Source of the DNA: Podaxis mareebaensis
Taxonomy: Eukaryota; Basidiomycota; Agaricomycetes; Agaricales; Agaricaceae
NCBI GenBank assembly: GCA_018524725.1
Contig: JAEUWP010000070.1
Span: 1 to 32,325, forward strand
DNA length: 32,325 bases
Direction: 5' to 3'
Part shown: in pieces, positions 1 through 11,300 of the stretch
How the letters are laid out: every line of letters starts with the position of its first letter
Position numbering within the stretch: the first letter of the stretch is position 1
Program-made: the position numbers and the translations under genes
Notes under the pieces: generated by a model
What the model was told of the DNA's origin: nothing
Database searches by the model: none
What the model saw: the letters and a program-made list of their open reading frames with translations, nothing else

Positions 1-775
1 TTTTTAATTTCTGACACTTTTCAAAATTGCTGACACTTTTTGATACTGAATATTCCAGCAGAAATAACGCCATAATGTTGTAGATATTTTCATTGCTGGG
101 TGTTTAAAATTGCCTATCCCGTTTGACTCGAAAAAAAAGGGTCTTCGAGAGAATGGACTGCAAGTGTCAAGGAACGCAACCGCTCATGCTTCTCCCAAAA
201 CATCCTCCCGTCATCAGGAACGCGTGTTCACGAGCATCGCACCCCGTATAATATTTGCCCCTCCCATTTTGTTTACGGCCGAAGAAGAGCATGGTTTCAA
301 CGCTCTTCCGAAGGGGTATTGCCCCATGATCTTACACGAATGAGGAACTGAGAGATTTGTCATGTAGTCATGACACACCCTATATCGTACTTGCCAAACG
401 TGTAGAACATAGATCATTGATCGAGTCGCCTGATCATATTGAGAGCATGTGTGCGAATTTGGCATTTCACCTTCCAAGATGATAGCTCCTTTGAATAATG
501 TCACCCACTTGAACAAATTGAGTCATATTCACCATTGCTCGGGCCATTGTTCGGGCCAACATTCCGACCTGTTGTTTCATGGACCCTTGTAGGTTGATGG
601 ATGGACACCACAAATAAAGCAACGACTGCGACATTTCCACTGCCTCCATTGTCTGCTTCCACGGCACCGGAGTTCGAAAACGTGTGCTTCGTCGAACATA
701 TCCATCTGAACATATCTTCCTTTTCTCATTGTTCCTTTGCTTCTCCTCAGACATAACAAGCGCTTTGTTCTATAA
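1..775. other. No convincing gene at the left edge
   Basis: No recognisable gene was found. An 11-base word, ctgacactttt, occurs at about 11-21 and again at about 30-40 in AT-rich DNA. On the minus strand an ATG-started frame of 95 codons (754 down to 467) begins with a charged stretch, MSEEKQRNNEKRK. It could be the first exon of a small hypothetical gene, but no second exon could be joined in phase and no family was recognised. Confidence 0.4.
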
Positions 776-911
776 GTGAGGGTGAACATACTGCACAAGT
801 TCACGAGTATAAATTGCTTTTGGTTTCGGGGTGAGTTGCCACGTTCGCCCGCGTTCACTCGAATCGTTTATGTTGTCTTCGTCATTCGCCTTCTCGAACG
901 GGCTTCTACAG

Positions 912-3900
912 TGAACGCCGGCTATTTGCATCAGGCTCAGGAACCCATACGGAAAGACTTGCTCGCGATGCAGGCGCTTTATGACACGAAGGAATTCTTG
1001 CAGCACTTGCTTCCGCTGCCCCCAAACTCTGAAGAACGTCTTTCTTCCCTACTCGACGCACTTCTACGGGACGGTCTCTATCAGGATTCGAAATGAGTCG
1101 GCCTTCCAACTGGACGCGATTCGGTCCTAGAAACTGCAATGTATGGTCCAATCGTCAACCTCTTTGAAGCAATCAATCGGCGGGCCCGTGGGAGCGATGG
1201 CAGGGGCCAGAACCAGGAGGGACTGCTGAACGGGGAGTGGTTTAACTCACATACATCGGCCCCCCAGTCGAATAATCCGAGCTCGAAGACCCGCAAGCCT
1301 GATATCATTTTTACTTCCTTGGCTAATATCGCGGCAACGGTTTCCCCGCTGGCGGAAAATCACAATCATCCTCAGGACGGTGATGAAGTTGTGCGACAGG
1401 TATGCTTTCAGAACATTCACCCAGATCCATGCCTCATTGGTAACAGGCCGGGGTAGAACAGAACGAGACGGGGAGTGAACAAGTGAGTTCCTCTCCTCTT
1501 CTGCCGCCGATTATGTGTACTGATTGATGTCCCGTTTAGCCGGGGGAAAAGGTTGGTAAAGTGCCATCCTCCTAGGGATCTGACGTTCCGAAACTCACGC
1601 TTATTCCACACGTAGGACCGAGCTCTATGGTGGCTTCATGTATTTGCAATGCTTGAAGTCAAGGCGGAGAGAAAGGCTTCATCTCTAGCACAATTGGCTA
1701 CCTGCGTCAGCCAAATCTTCACGGAACAATTTGACCGGATGTTCATTTTTGCGCTCACCCTCAATCTTGATCAGTTGCGTATCCATCTTTTTGACCGTAG
1801 TGGGATCGTCAGCACATACCCCATTGACATTCATGAAGTCAGTCTGGTCTCTGGTATTTGAGTCCGTTCTAATCCATGATGACAGAAACCTATGGACTTT
1901 TTACACGTCATAGCAAGTTTTGCTTGGTTGCCGCCACAAAAGCTCGGGTGGGACGCTACTTTGCGTGTGTGGGATGGCCACAGCCCTGTTCCTTCCTACA
2001 CACTTTCGCTAGAGCAGCTCCAGGACTGCTCTAGCGCGCATCAACTTCCGTGGGTCGTTGATGGATTCCCTCCGACTGGGACTAGGGGTCATGCGAGTGC
2101 AACAGGTGGCCCCAGCAATGGCGCTACTGACTTCTCTGGTGACCATCCTAGCACCCTTCAGACTTCAGTTGCACAATATGTCACCATCCGCAGCCTCAGT
2201 CATCGGGAGTCAGGCAGATTCTGGGGTAGAGCAACTACAGTCTTCGAGGTGATTCTATTGGATGATTGGATAAAGAGGAACACCAAGGTATATCGATTAT
2301 TGAAAATCAACGAAGAAAGATAACTGATATGGGTAGGCGCAAATTTATGTGTTGAAACAGTCATGGCAGAGGCCGCCAGGTCCGGAATCGGATTTCGAGG
2401 TGGCACAACTCCTCGCAAAAGACTCGAGAGTCTGGTGAATGGTCGGAACACTTGGATTTCCTGCGCAAGGATCTTAAGACTTGGCCATACGAGGCATGTA
2501 TTCTTCAACGTGCTGGCCTGAATCCTTTGCGTTTGCAAGAGGCAGGTTATGTCACGTCTGAAGGCAGGAAGGTCGAGACGTTGGGTTTTATTCGTAAAGG
2601 CCTTACCCTGAAACCAGTCCAATCCAAATCAAGGGACCGGTCGACTTCGCGATCCACCACCTCCCGAACCTCCCTCACTTCGAGCTCTTCTACGGATAGT
2701 CAGGCCGGAGAGGAACATATCAGTGGAGGTCCTAGGATGGCCGGGAAACTGCTCCAGTTGGTTTCCCGTACCCTTACCCGAATGATCCTCAAGCTCCCCT
2801 GGTTTGACAATCAAGTTTTTTGATAATAAATTGGAGCTCTTAAACGGTCTTCTTTCTCGATGGTGAGTTGTTTTGTTCTTGAAGTTGTGATTGTCTGACC
2901 GATTCCGTAGACCACGAAGAGCTGTATAAGAATGGTATAATTCACCAAGACGTCAGCATCAACAACATTATTCTGTCGCAATCAGATTCATTAGGTCACC
3001 TCATTGATTTCGATCATAGCAAGATCACGATACAAATGACCTCCTTGACGTCGCGGCCAGAGCCCGTGCGTGAGGAGCCCGAAAAGGAGAGCGTATTCGG
3101 ATTTATATTTTCCTGGTTCCACTATGATGTTGTCAAGTTAGCCGCGCGCATACGCGGGTGGAACAAGCTCGCGGTTTATTTGTTTGAGGTCAGCACAAGA
3201 TGCCTGGGAGACAAGGCTGCAGGTATCACGTTCGAGGACATTGGTTGGACTGATGCTAACGGGAAAGCCGATGTAAGTAGACTTCCTTTCTGGTATCATA
3301 GTTATTCATCCTCTTCCCATCCAGTTCTATCCTATACCTTCCTTCAATGAACGGGATGCAGGGCCCTATCCCATCACGGTCTGTCCTTCATTGTGGCCGT
3401 GTATCTTGCCGATCTCACTACGTCACTCAGGGAACCTTTGCTTTCGTGAGCCACCAACTTGGACCTTATACCCACCTGGCCCACACCGCCATCCACGACA
3501 TGGAGTCCCTTTGGTGGGTCCTCGTCTATATTGCGATTATTGTGGGGAAGCCCGGGTCTCCTCGGGAAAAGGAAGAAATGAGGGAGGCCATGGCCGCTTA
3601 TTTCTATGATTCTGCGCGATCCAGACGTGAAAGATGCGCCTCTTCGGAAGCCCAGAAATTCTCCAAGACCTTTTGGCCAAAGTAGATGATTACTTCAACG
3701 ATCTCAAACCCTTGATCAAAAAATGGTTCGAGATTCTTCGGCTCGCTTGGACTTGGAGGCAATGCATTGAATTCCATTACCCGCACCGTGTCATCCGCAA
3801 GCTCCTCCAAGAGACTATTGCAAACTTGCACAATGAAGCCATATCCGAGGAGGAATCCTTAAAGAGCAAATACACGCGGGAAACTGAGGAGGCCATTTCT

Positions 3901-4083
3901 CAACAGAAGACGGTTCACATGTTAGCCTCAAAGCAGACACTGGTTACTACCCCTGCTCAGCTCGTCCAACTTGCTCCTGCTCAACTTGCTCCTGTCCAGC
4001 TTGCTTCTGCCCAGCCCTCAAAACCCAGACATCGCTTTCCCTCTACGTCGCCATCCATACACAAGAGATGCAAGCGGAACTAG
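912..4083 (+). pseudogene. FunK1-type fungal protein kinase, degenerate
   Basis: This resembles the FunK1 family of fungal kinases, which are expanded in agaricomycetes; their substrates are mostly unknown. Visible blocks are an N-terminal part from about 912, a block at 1649-1837 (LEVKAERK, then FDRSG), its continuation from 1886, a catalytic block at 2911-3272, and an activation-segment block at 3325-3378 joined to 3431 onward. The catalytic loop reads HQDVSINNI instead of HRD, the DFG position reads DFD, and GTFAFV plus HDMESLWW follow. Introns at 1838-1885, 2863-2910, 3273-3324 and 3379-3430 have good borders. The frame is interrupted by TGA at 1094-1096, where the family usually has Trp. 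The parts between 1390-1640, 2320-2860 and near 3600-3640 could not be joined into one frame. The C-terminal tail (3634-4083) is helical, then rich in AQLAP-like repeats. The family call is fairly sure; the exact model is not. Confidence 0.65.
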
Positions 4084-4624
4084 ACTTTTCTTCCCTTTTT
4101 GTCCTCTGTTGAGGCGTTGAGTACTCCTGAACTACTTTGTTGACGCGTCCTAGAACATATATGTGTGATTCTGTCGATAGTAACTTAGAACAAACCGATA
4201 ACGCCTATCCATGACATTAGTGACTATTAATATGACGAAACACCTGTAGGAACTCTTTCTGTTCCCTGGAAGGTCCTGGAGGCGCCTCCCTCAGTCCCTG
4301 TTCAGTGTACTTCGGCAAGGCGACCACTATCAGAATTCGGTGTGGGCGGCTTTGGCGATCTGCTGTCAGGAAACGCCGGTACCATTACTTAAGCTCGGCT
4401 TCGACTTCAGAGAAGGCCAGAAAGCAGAAGTACGAGCAAAGGCTCAACGCTCAATCTCTCCCCTATTTTTTGAGCGCCCCCTTGGCGTCCCTTTTCCCCT
4501 TCTTTGCAGGTTCACTTTCAGTGCAATTTTGTCCATTCAAGGAACCCTATATAGATGAACATAATGTACAAGTGCATATACGAACCATTATTGTACGCAC
4601 TCCGCCTGCCTCAGGCTAACCTTT
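4084..4624. other. Convergent intergenic region
   Basis: This separates the 3' end of the FunK1-like gene from the 3' end of the P450 on the opposite strand. It should hold both 3' untranslated regions. Only short overlapping frames are present and none looks coding. Confidence 0.5.
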
Positions 4625-6570
4625 TCAAAGGTCTCGTCGCTTGATCCCAACTCTGCATCCAAGAGGCTTTCTCAAGAACCCTTCGCGCGTCTCAAGCTAC
4701 AACGAGCATGAGTTCCAGCACACTCCAGGACACCTAGTCTGCGCGACTCACCTTCTGATCGGGGTTCTCAAGGACGAAATCGTATCGACGCATGATAGAC
4801 GCGATAATAATAAGCAATTCCAACGACGCCAAGTTACGACCAACACAGGCACTATCGAGAAGTTCAGCGAAAGGAAAGAAGATTGCATTCAGAGAGGCAT
4901 GACGCACCGAGGTCCAACGGAGAACGGGTTAAACGTCTTTTGAATAGTCGCTTGGTCCCGTTCAAACCACCGCTCCGGACGATAAGCTTCAACGTCTTCA
5001 CCCCAGACCGCAGGATCACGGTGAATTGTATAACTAGGAACGCTGAGAATAGTTCCCTCAGGGAAATATTGCCCACAAACGACCATACCGCCTTGGGGCA
5101 CAACTCGAGGCAGGCCGAGAGAAGATGTCGAGTGGAGGCGAAGACCCTCGTTTACGCAGGCGTCTAGGTAAGGGAGCCGTTTGACTTGTGCTTCCGTTGC
5201 TACAAATTCATCTTCAGTACCCAATTGCTCGTCGAGCTCCTTGTGGAGCTTGTCTTGAGCTTCACGATTACGAGCGAGATAGTAAAGAATCGCACAGGTC
5301 GAGCTTGAAGAGAGTTAAGATCATAGTAGCTGAGGTAAAACGGACAGCTTACTTGGACGTGGTATCAGAGCCTGCAATGAGTAGGGTAAGAGCCTCTGCC
5401 GTCAGCTCTTCTCGCCCCATAGGGTTGCCATTACTATCACGTCCGGCTTGCAGCTTGCTCAAGAGGTCAACACGATCGGTGGGTGTAGCCAAGCGTTTTG
5501 CGACGGCTGCGATGGCGATACCCGCAAGGTTCTTGACATCCTTTCCACCTTGCGCATAACCCGGTAGACGACGAACAATGGGCCGCCAGTGAGGGGGAAG
5601 GACACCCATGGACATGGAAAATTCACCCCGACCATTAAGAATCTTGACGGCAGGGATACCAACAACTTCCTCCTGGTTGGCTTCCTTTCCATAAGACTCC
5701 ATCATACTCTTTTGATTTTTGGGCACCAAAGCAATGTCTTTGGCAGCCTGGATCATGCCAAAAGGAGCACCAAAGGCAAGGTCACCAACAATATCAAAAG
5801 CCAGGTAGTTTGCCCCTATATCCCCTCTATCAACATTTTGATACAAATTACAAGTGTTAGAATAACTTACATGGTAGGCAATCAAGCCAGAGCCTTCCAT
5901 CCCTTCCTTCCCAACCGCCTTCGCCGTCGTTCCCCGACATCCCCTTCACGGCCATATCGTACAGCCGGTCCCATTGTTTCAAGAGTTGGCCGACGTACAG
6001 GCGAATCTGGGGTTCAAACTCGAGGACGCTCTTTTGCGAGAATATATGCGAGATGATCTTGCGTTTGCGAGTGTGCCCATTCCGGTCCCTTACGTTGAAG
6101 ACACCCCGCTGAATCGACACGAAAGCATCATAGAAGTTGGACTTAAGGGCTCCGTTGCCATGAGCATAGACAACGCCAAGTGCTTCCGGATCGGCGATTG
6201 AGATATGATTGGGGGCAATGCGGATGATAGGACCTGGTCAATCAATACAAAACGGGATGAAGTGGGGTTTCATTCACGTTAGCTTGTGTTGTTGTGTTGC
6301 AAGATCCGAAGCGGGGCAAGACAAGCATCTTGACTTACCATATTTGCGGTGCATTTCATGAACAACCTCTGAGCGGTGGCCTTTCTTGGAGATATACCCC
6401 AGCCATATGTCGCTGAACTTTGCGAGGAAGGGACCTGGATATTTGCGTATCCCGTGTGGGTCCCAGAGCCATGGAAGGACGTGGACGAGGAAGATGGAGG
6501 CCGGGATGGCGCAGGCCACGGTCTTGAGGTCGACCTTCTCGTATAAGGTGTATAGGGCGTCTGTAAGCAT
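4625..6570 (-). CDS. Cytochrome P450, CYP53-like (benzoate 4-hydroxylase type)
   Basis: A heme-thiolate monooxygenase, probably ER-anchored. Its closest resemblance is to fungal CYP53 enzymes, which para-hydroxylate benzoate in aromatic-acid breakdown. Six exons join in phase to 541 residues: 6339-6570, 5871-6233, 5353-5815, 4908-5303, 4752-4851 and 4625-4696. Introns are 105, 55, 49, 56 and 55 bp. Visible features are an N-terminal hydrophobic anchor (about residues 17-35), the Pro-rich hinge YPGPFLAKFSDIW, helix-I AGSDTTS (346-352), the ExxR-like EGLRLHS, PERW, and the heme loop FSVGPRACVGRNLA with Cys487. The heme loop is interrupted by the intron at 4852-4907, between the two bases CG and T of Arg485. 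CYP53 features include the KYGPIIRIAPNH and NGALKSNFYDAFVSIQRG stretches. The length suits a fungal P450 and no key residue is missing. P450 identity is near certain; the CYP53 assignment is from remembered family patterns. Confidence 0.9.
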
Positions 6571-8359
6571 AATGGGAAGAGAAGCGGCGCATTGTGGAGG
6601 AGACTGGAGGGTTTAAGTAGTGTTTGAGAGGGATAGATATAGACCCTTAGATGAATCCTTGGGAATCAGGTGTTTGCCGAGGGATCTTGACAGGAATCCT
6701 CGTATCCTCCTATGGTTTCTGTGTTCCGCCCGTTATTCATCTGACGTAGTCCCTGTGCAAAATAGGGTTCCCCGCTCGAAACGCCTTCAAGAAGCTGCAC
6801 GACGGGATCGGCAGCCCCTTCTCCTGTTCCCATTCAACAAAACCGTATCCACAGCATTGGCTGCTTCTGTCGGTACCAGCTACGTCAGGGCGCATGTCTG
6901 ATTCTTACCTTGCTGGGATGACAAGTATTGGGACATTCATAGATCTAGTGCCATCTCATTCGGATCTGAAAAAAGTGCGTGTGAAACGTCGTGCGTCCCA
7001 GTAGGAACAGAGAAGCACTCATATCCTGCCGAAGCGATCACTACGAAGCATGCAGGTGACCCTTTGTCAGCGCTTGGGTCAGCAACTTGGTGCGAGTTTC
7101 AAAGATGAAATACGTTGTATCCCATCTTGACCAAAGGCCAATCAATCAGCAAGACGAAGTGGCCACCGCCAATATCTAGAAATAAATCTTCGACCCATAA
7201 GTACCTTCCATTGGTGCCGCTACCAAGCGCTTGCATTTAGGTTTTACATAACTCTATTTCCTATCCGTCAAGATCCTTCCATCCCAGGCAGAAAGCTCAG
7301 TCAAAGGCACCTCTTAACGTGTTCAGTGGCGTTCATAAGAACCTCGGCAGAGTCTGGAGCCTATTTTAAGACTTGGGCGCGCATGGATGCGTGCTCAACG
7401 ACCATTCCCGATTGGCACGAAGAACAACCGAATGCGGCCATGAACACTCCACCGTGAGGCCAATGTACTATTTTTACACTCTTGCCGTTTGGTGCTTTTG
7501 TCATACAAAGGTCACGTGTCGCTTCCAAAGCTGGCTTTCAACCTCCCGTCTGTTCAGTTGCCATTACATACGTCAGGTCTAAGTAGTACTTTCCTCCCCA
7601 TCGGTAGTGCTGGAGGGACCAGAGTTGATCAAATAGAACACTCCAGGGAAAATGGAAAAGAAGCGTCCGCTGGTATGGCTATCGCAAAATCAAGCACAAC
7701 ATGGCCACGGAACTTGCTCGAACGAGCGGATAATAGTAGGGGGCACTCCCCGGCAAGCAAGTATCTATATCCATCAGCCGGACTTGTAGCGGAGAAACGT
7801 GTCACAGCGGCTAAGAAGTTCATTATGATATCTAGTGATTGATGATATTAAAGACATGTCCATGACCGTCTACTGTGCGTCTTGCATAGTCTGACGGGCT
7901 TGGTGATTGTGGCGCATACGCCAAGTAAGCCCCTTGAAAGAGGGGAGGTATTGGTCAACGGCCTCCAGAATTGAATGTTGGCCAGAGGCAACCGAGAAAT
8001 AGTCCACGGTGCCACGTGGGTATAACTTCGTCTCTGGGAGCGTCAAAGGTGTCTCCCTGCTTGTTCTACCCCGCCATCGGAAGCGGAAGCGGACACTCAG
8101 TTGATTTCTTTCAACTTTCAATTACCCATTAATAAAAGCTTTCTCTAGAGACACACAATAACCAAAAGTAAATTAACAGGACGATTGTGCCAAACGCTAG
8201 GACTAGGGGTATATATGTATGAAGCAACCATATGGTACAATTCCAAGACAACATTCACTAAGCCCGAAGAAAGAAAATGCATATACCAAAAAAATCCAAA
8301 AAAAAATGCGTAGCCGCGCATAACCAATGACTGCGTCAAACCAAGGTTGCCGCGACTCG
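6571..8359. other. Long intergenic region with no supported gene
   Basis: This holds the P450 promoter on its left side and the 3' flank of the PHD-chromo gene on its right. The longest frames (plus strand 7489-7842, minus strand 7870-8121) show no recognisable domain. The minus-strand frame lacks an ATG. 8145-8310 is AT-rich with short A-runs. A short unknown gene cannot be excluded. Confidence 0.4.
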
Positions 8360-11300
8360 CTAATCATCAGGCCTGAAGCCACTCCTCCTTGCGTCCCTCA
8401 ATAACACTGTGGCGTGTGGATCTGCATCCAAATCCAGCCCTTCGTTCTCAGCAGCCTCAACAAAACCTTCTATCAGTTCTACAGGATTAGCCATAGATGA
8501 CTCTCTCTCCCAAGTAGATTCGCCGGTGGGATACCTTTGAAACCCCAGAATCCGTCAACATACTCACAGTACAGGGAACGAAATCCAAGCCGCTTACCCA
8601 TCCCACTCGACTAACCACTCTTCCACACGCCCTCTCCCTCCCTCAACTTTTACCCTCCTCCCAATGATACGCTTTACGAAGTACTCATCTGGACCGGGTG
8701 TCGTCTTCTTGATAGCACAGTCTGGTCTACCACAGGATTCGCTTGAGCCCGAGTTTTTGATTTTCAAGGGGCTGCAATCTCCTAGGACGAAGCTAAGCGA
8801 AGAATCTAGGAGTGAGACGTGTTAATCTACCTTGACCCCTATTCCATTCTCAATCAGCAAAGTCCAAATACGTATAGTCGTTTAAATGTACTCACCGATC
8901 GGATAAACAAGGTGGGCAAGCAAAAATCTCCGTATCTTTCAACCGGACATCCCCAACCTGTATCCCGACACACCCGTAGTGGTACCACTGGTTGCACCTG
9001 GCCAAATAGATTAACCACCGCTGTCTTCGGGTGCAAAGTAACAATATCTCCTCACATATCACATTCAATAAACTGTACAAGAAAAGGGACTGTTTGTCAA
9101 CCTTCATCAGAGACCCGGAAACAGAACTAAGAAACTCACGTTCTTGTCAAATCGACTTCCAGCTCTCTTCACAGGCCAAGACACTCTAACAGGCGAACTC
9201 GGCGGATCAAAATTTGTATCCCTAAAAACATTCTCCTTCTCCCTCCCACTCTTTGTCACTTTATCCTCAGACTTCCTACGTGACCTTCTTAATTCCGGGC
9301 TCCCGTTCGAAGCAACAGAGTCGCGATCCTCAGAGCGCAGCCTTGCTCTCTTCAATGGCGGTTCATCATCCTCCCTGTCCTTCGCAGAGCTAACAGCACT
9401 AGTCCTGCCCCTCCTCTTCACCTTCGTCATAGCCTTGCTCTCCTTCCCATTCGCCGCCTGCCTCGCAGCAATAACGTTCAAATCAAGCTTCGGAACCTTT
9501 GGCGCAGTCCTTGAGGGCCGTACATTTCCAACATTTTGATCACGTTCACCTTCAGGTTCCAAACCAAGAACCTGGGGTTTCTTGAACGATGTGGCGGGTA
9601 TAACCTCGGCATCATCACTATCCTCCGCACCGACGGGCAACATCTTCCTCTCCTTCTCTTTCTTCCTCTTCCTCTCTTTCTCCCTCTGTTCTCGCTCCTC
9701 CCTCTCGTTCCTCTCCTGTTCCTTCCTCCTTTCTCTTTCCCGTTGTGCCTTCAGGATGGCACGTGAGACTCTACCCGCAAGCGCATTCGTACCCATCTTC
9801 TTCTCCACGGACTTCTCCAAAACCCTTTCTCCCTCCTTCGCCGCAGCTTTTGCCTGTCTTCTTGTATGCTCCGGACTATGCGTCAAATCGATACACTCAA
9901 CACCCATCTCCCCTCCCTGACTCAGCTGCTGATCTTTCTCCTGCGTAGGCGTCGAAGGCGTCGATGAAACATAAATCGGACTATCCTCCCTCTGTACCAC
10001 TTTCTCCTCCCTCCTGGTCCTCTTCCCATCCCTCGCACTCGTGCTAACACTCAACTCTGGACGAGCACGCGAAGCCGGCGTGACAGTCCTCCTAGCACTC
10101 ATAGTCGCAAAGACACGCTTGGCAGGCGACGCAGAAACAGCCACACTACCCTTCGAAGTCTTCATCATCCTAACCTTGCCCCTCAACGGACTCTCCATTT
10201 GTCCTTGCCCTTCCCGACGCGTCTGTTGTGTCCTCGCAAGCGAATAATCCTCCATAGGGCTGGTCATCACCTTCATGACTGGTGTCTTCACGCCCGGCGC
10301 AGGACGCGTCTGAATCTCAACAACCGGTGTCTGATGACCACTTCCGCCTCCCGATTCCATCTCCTCCAACTTCCTCTTCCTACTCATCCTCTCTCTACGA
10401 ACACCCAGCCTGGTTGTGATTAAAGGAGATCGTGAGGGTGAAGGCGTGTTCACAGGTGAGAGGTAGTCGGGCAACGGGACGGGTGTTACTGGCTCCTGAC
10501 GTGTTTGAACGGGAGACGTAGGTGCGGTTGGAGAGCGCACGACAACTTCCCGTTCTGGTTCCGGTGAAGGCTGAAGTTGAGGCGAGGGTTCGTGGTGATA
10601 TTCAAGGTCAGGCTGGTCACCAACTTGCATTTGCACCCGACCATCGCCTTCACATTCCTGTTCGTCATGTGTTGGCGAAGTCAAAACACGCGTAGGAGAC
10701 GACCGACGATGTACCGAATCGACAATAGGTGACTTGAAACGCACAGTAGCCCCTTCTCCTAACGACTGAATCGAATCCTTCTCTACAACCCGCGGCGTAA
10801 AGGACCGAATCGACGATTCGCACACAACAGTCTCATTTGTTGTGTATGTCTCCTGTGTATCCTCCATCCCTCCAGATCCATGTTCAGGTTTGGGTGAAGG
10901 TTGAGACAACTCCGAGGGCAACAGCTCGTCCACCTCGTCCTCGTCCTCTTCGTCTTCATCTTCAGATGATGAAGGCTCAGATAAGGTTGTAAGCAGCGCT
11001 GTGATATGAGCCGCTTCTTCGGAAGACGTGATATGTGTTCTCGGCGTCGTACTTTGAGGGGTTTTAGGGACATCGGTAGGATATAACCGGGGTGGTCGGG
11101 GCGAAAGAGGATGAGAGGAGAGCCGAGGCTGAGACTGCGAAGGCATAACTTGTGATACATCGATAACCGGTGTTTTTTGTCGGATTGGAGAGGTCGGTAC
11201 CGGAGCTGGAGAGGGTGACCGGAAGGATGACGCATGATCTCCTTCAAGCTCAGGAGAAGGTTCTCGTTGAAGTTGAGATGGGGTAGAAGGTCGACGTGGT

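Noticed and set aside
214..516. A 100-codon minus-strand frame near the left edge
   Set aside because: It overlaps a more plausible frame, has no recognisable content, and could not be joined to any neighbour in phase.
7489..7842. A 117-codon plus-strand frame upstream of the P450
   Set aside because: The composition looks random, there is no domain, and no splice partners were found.
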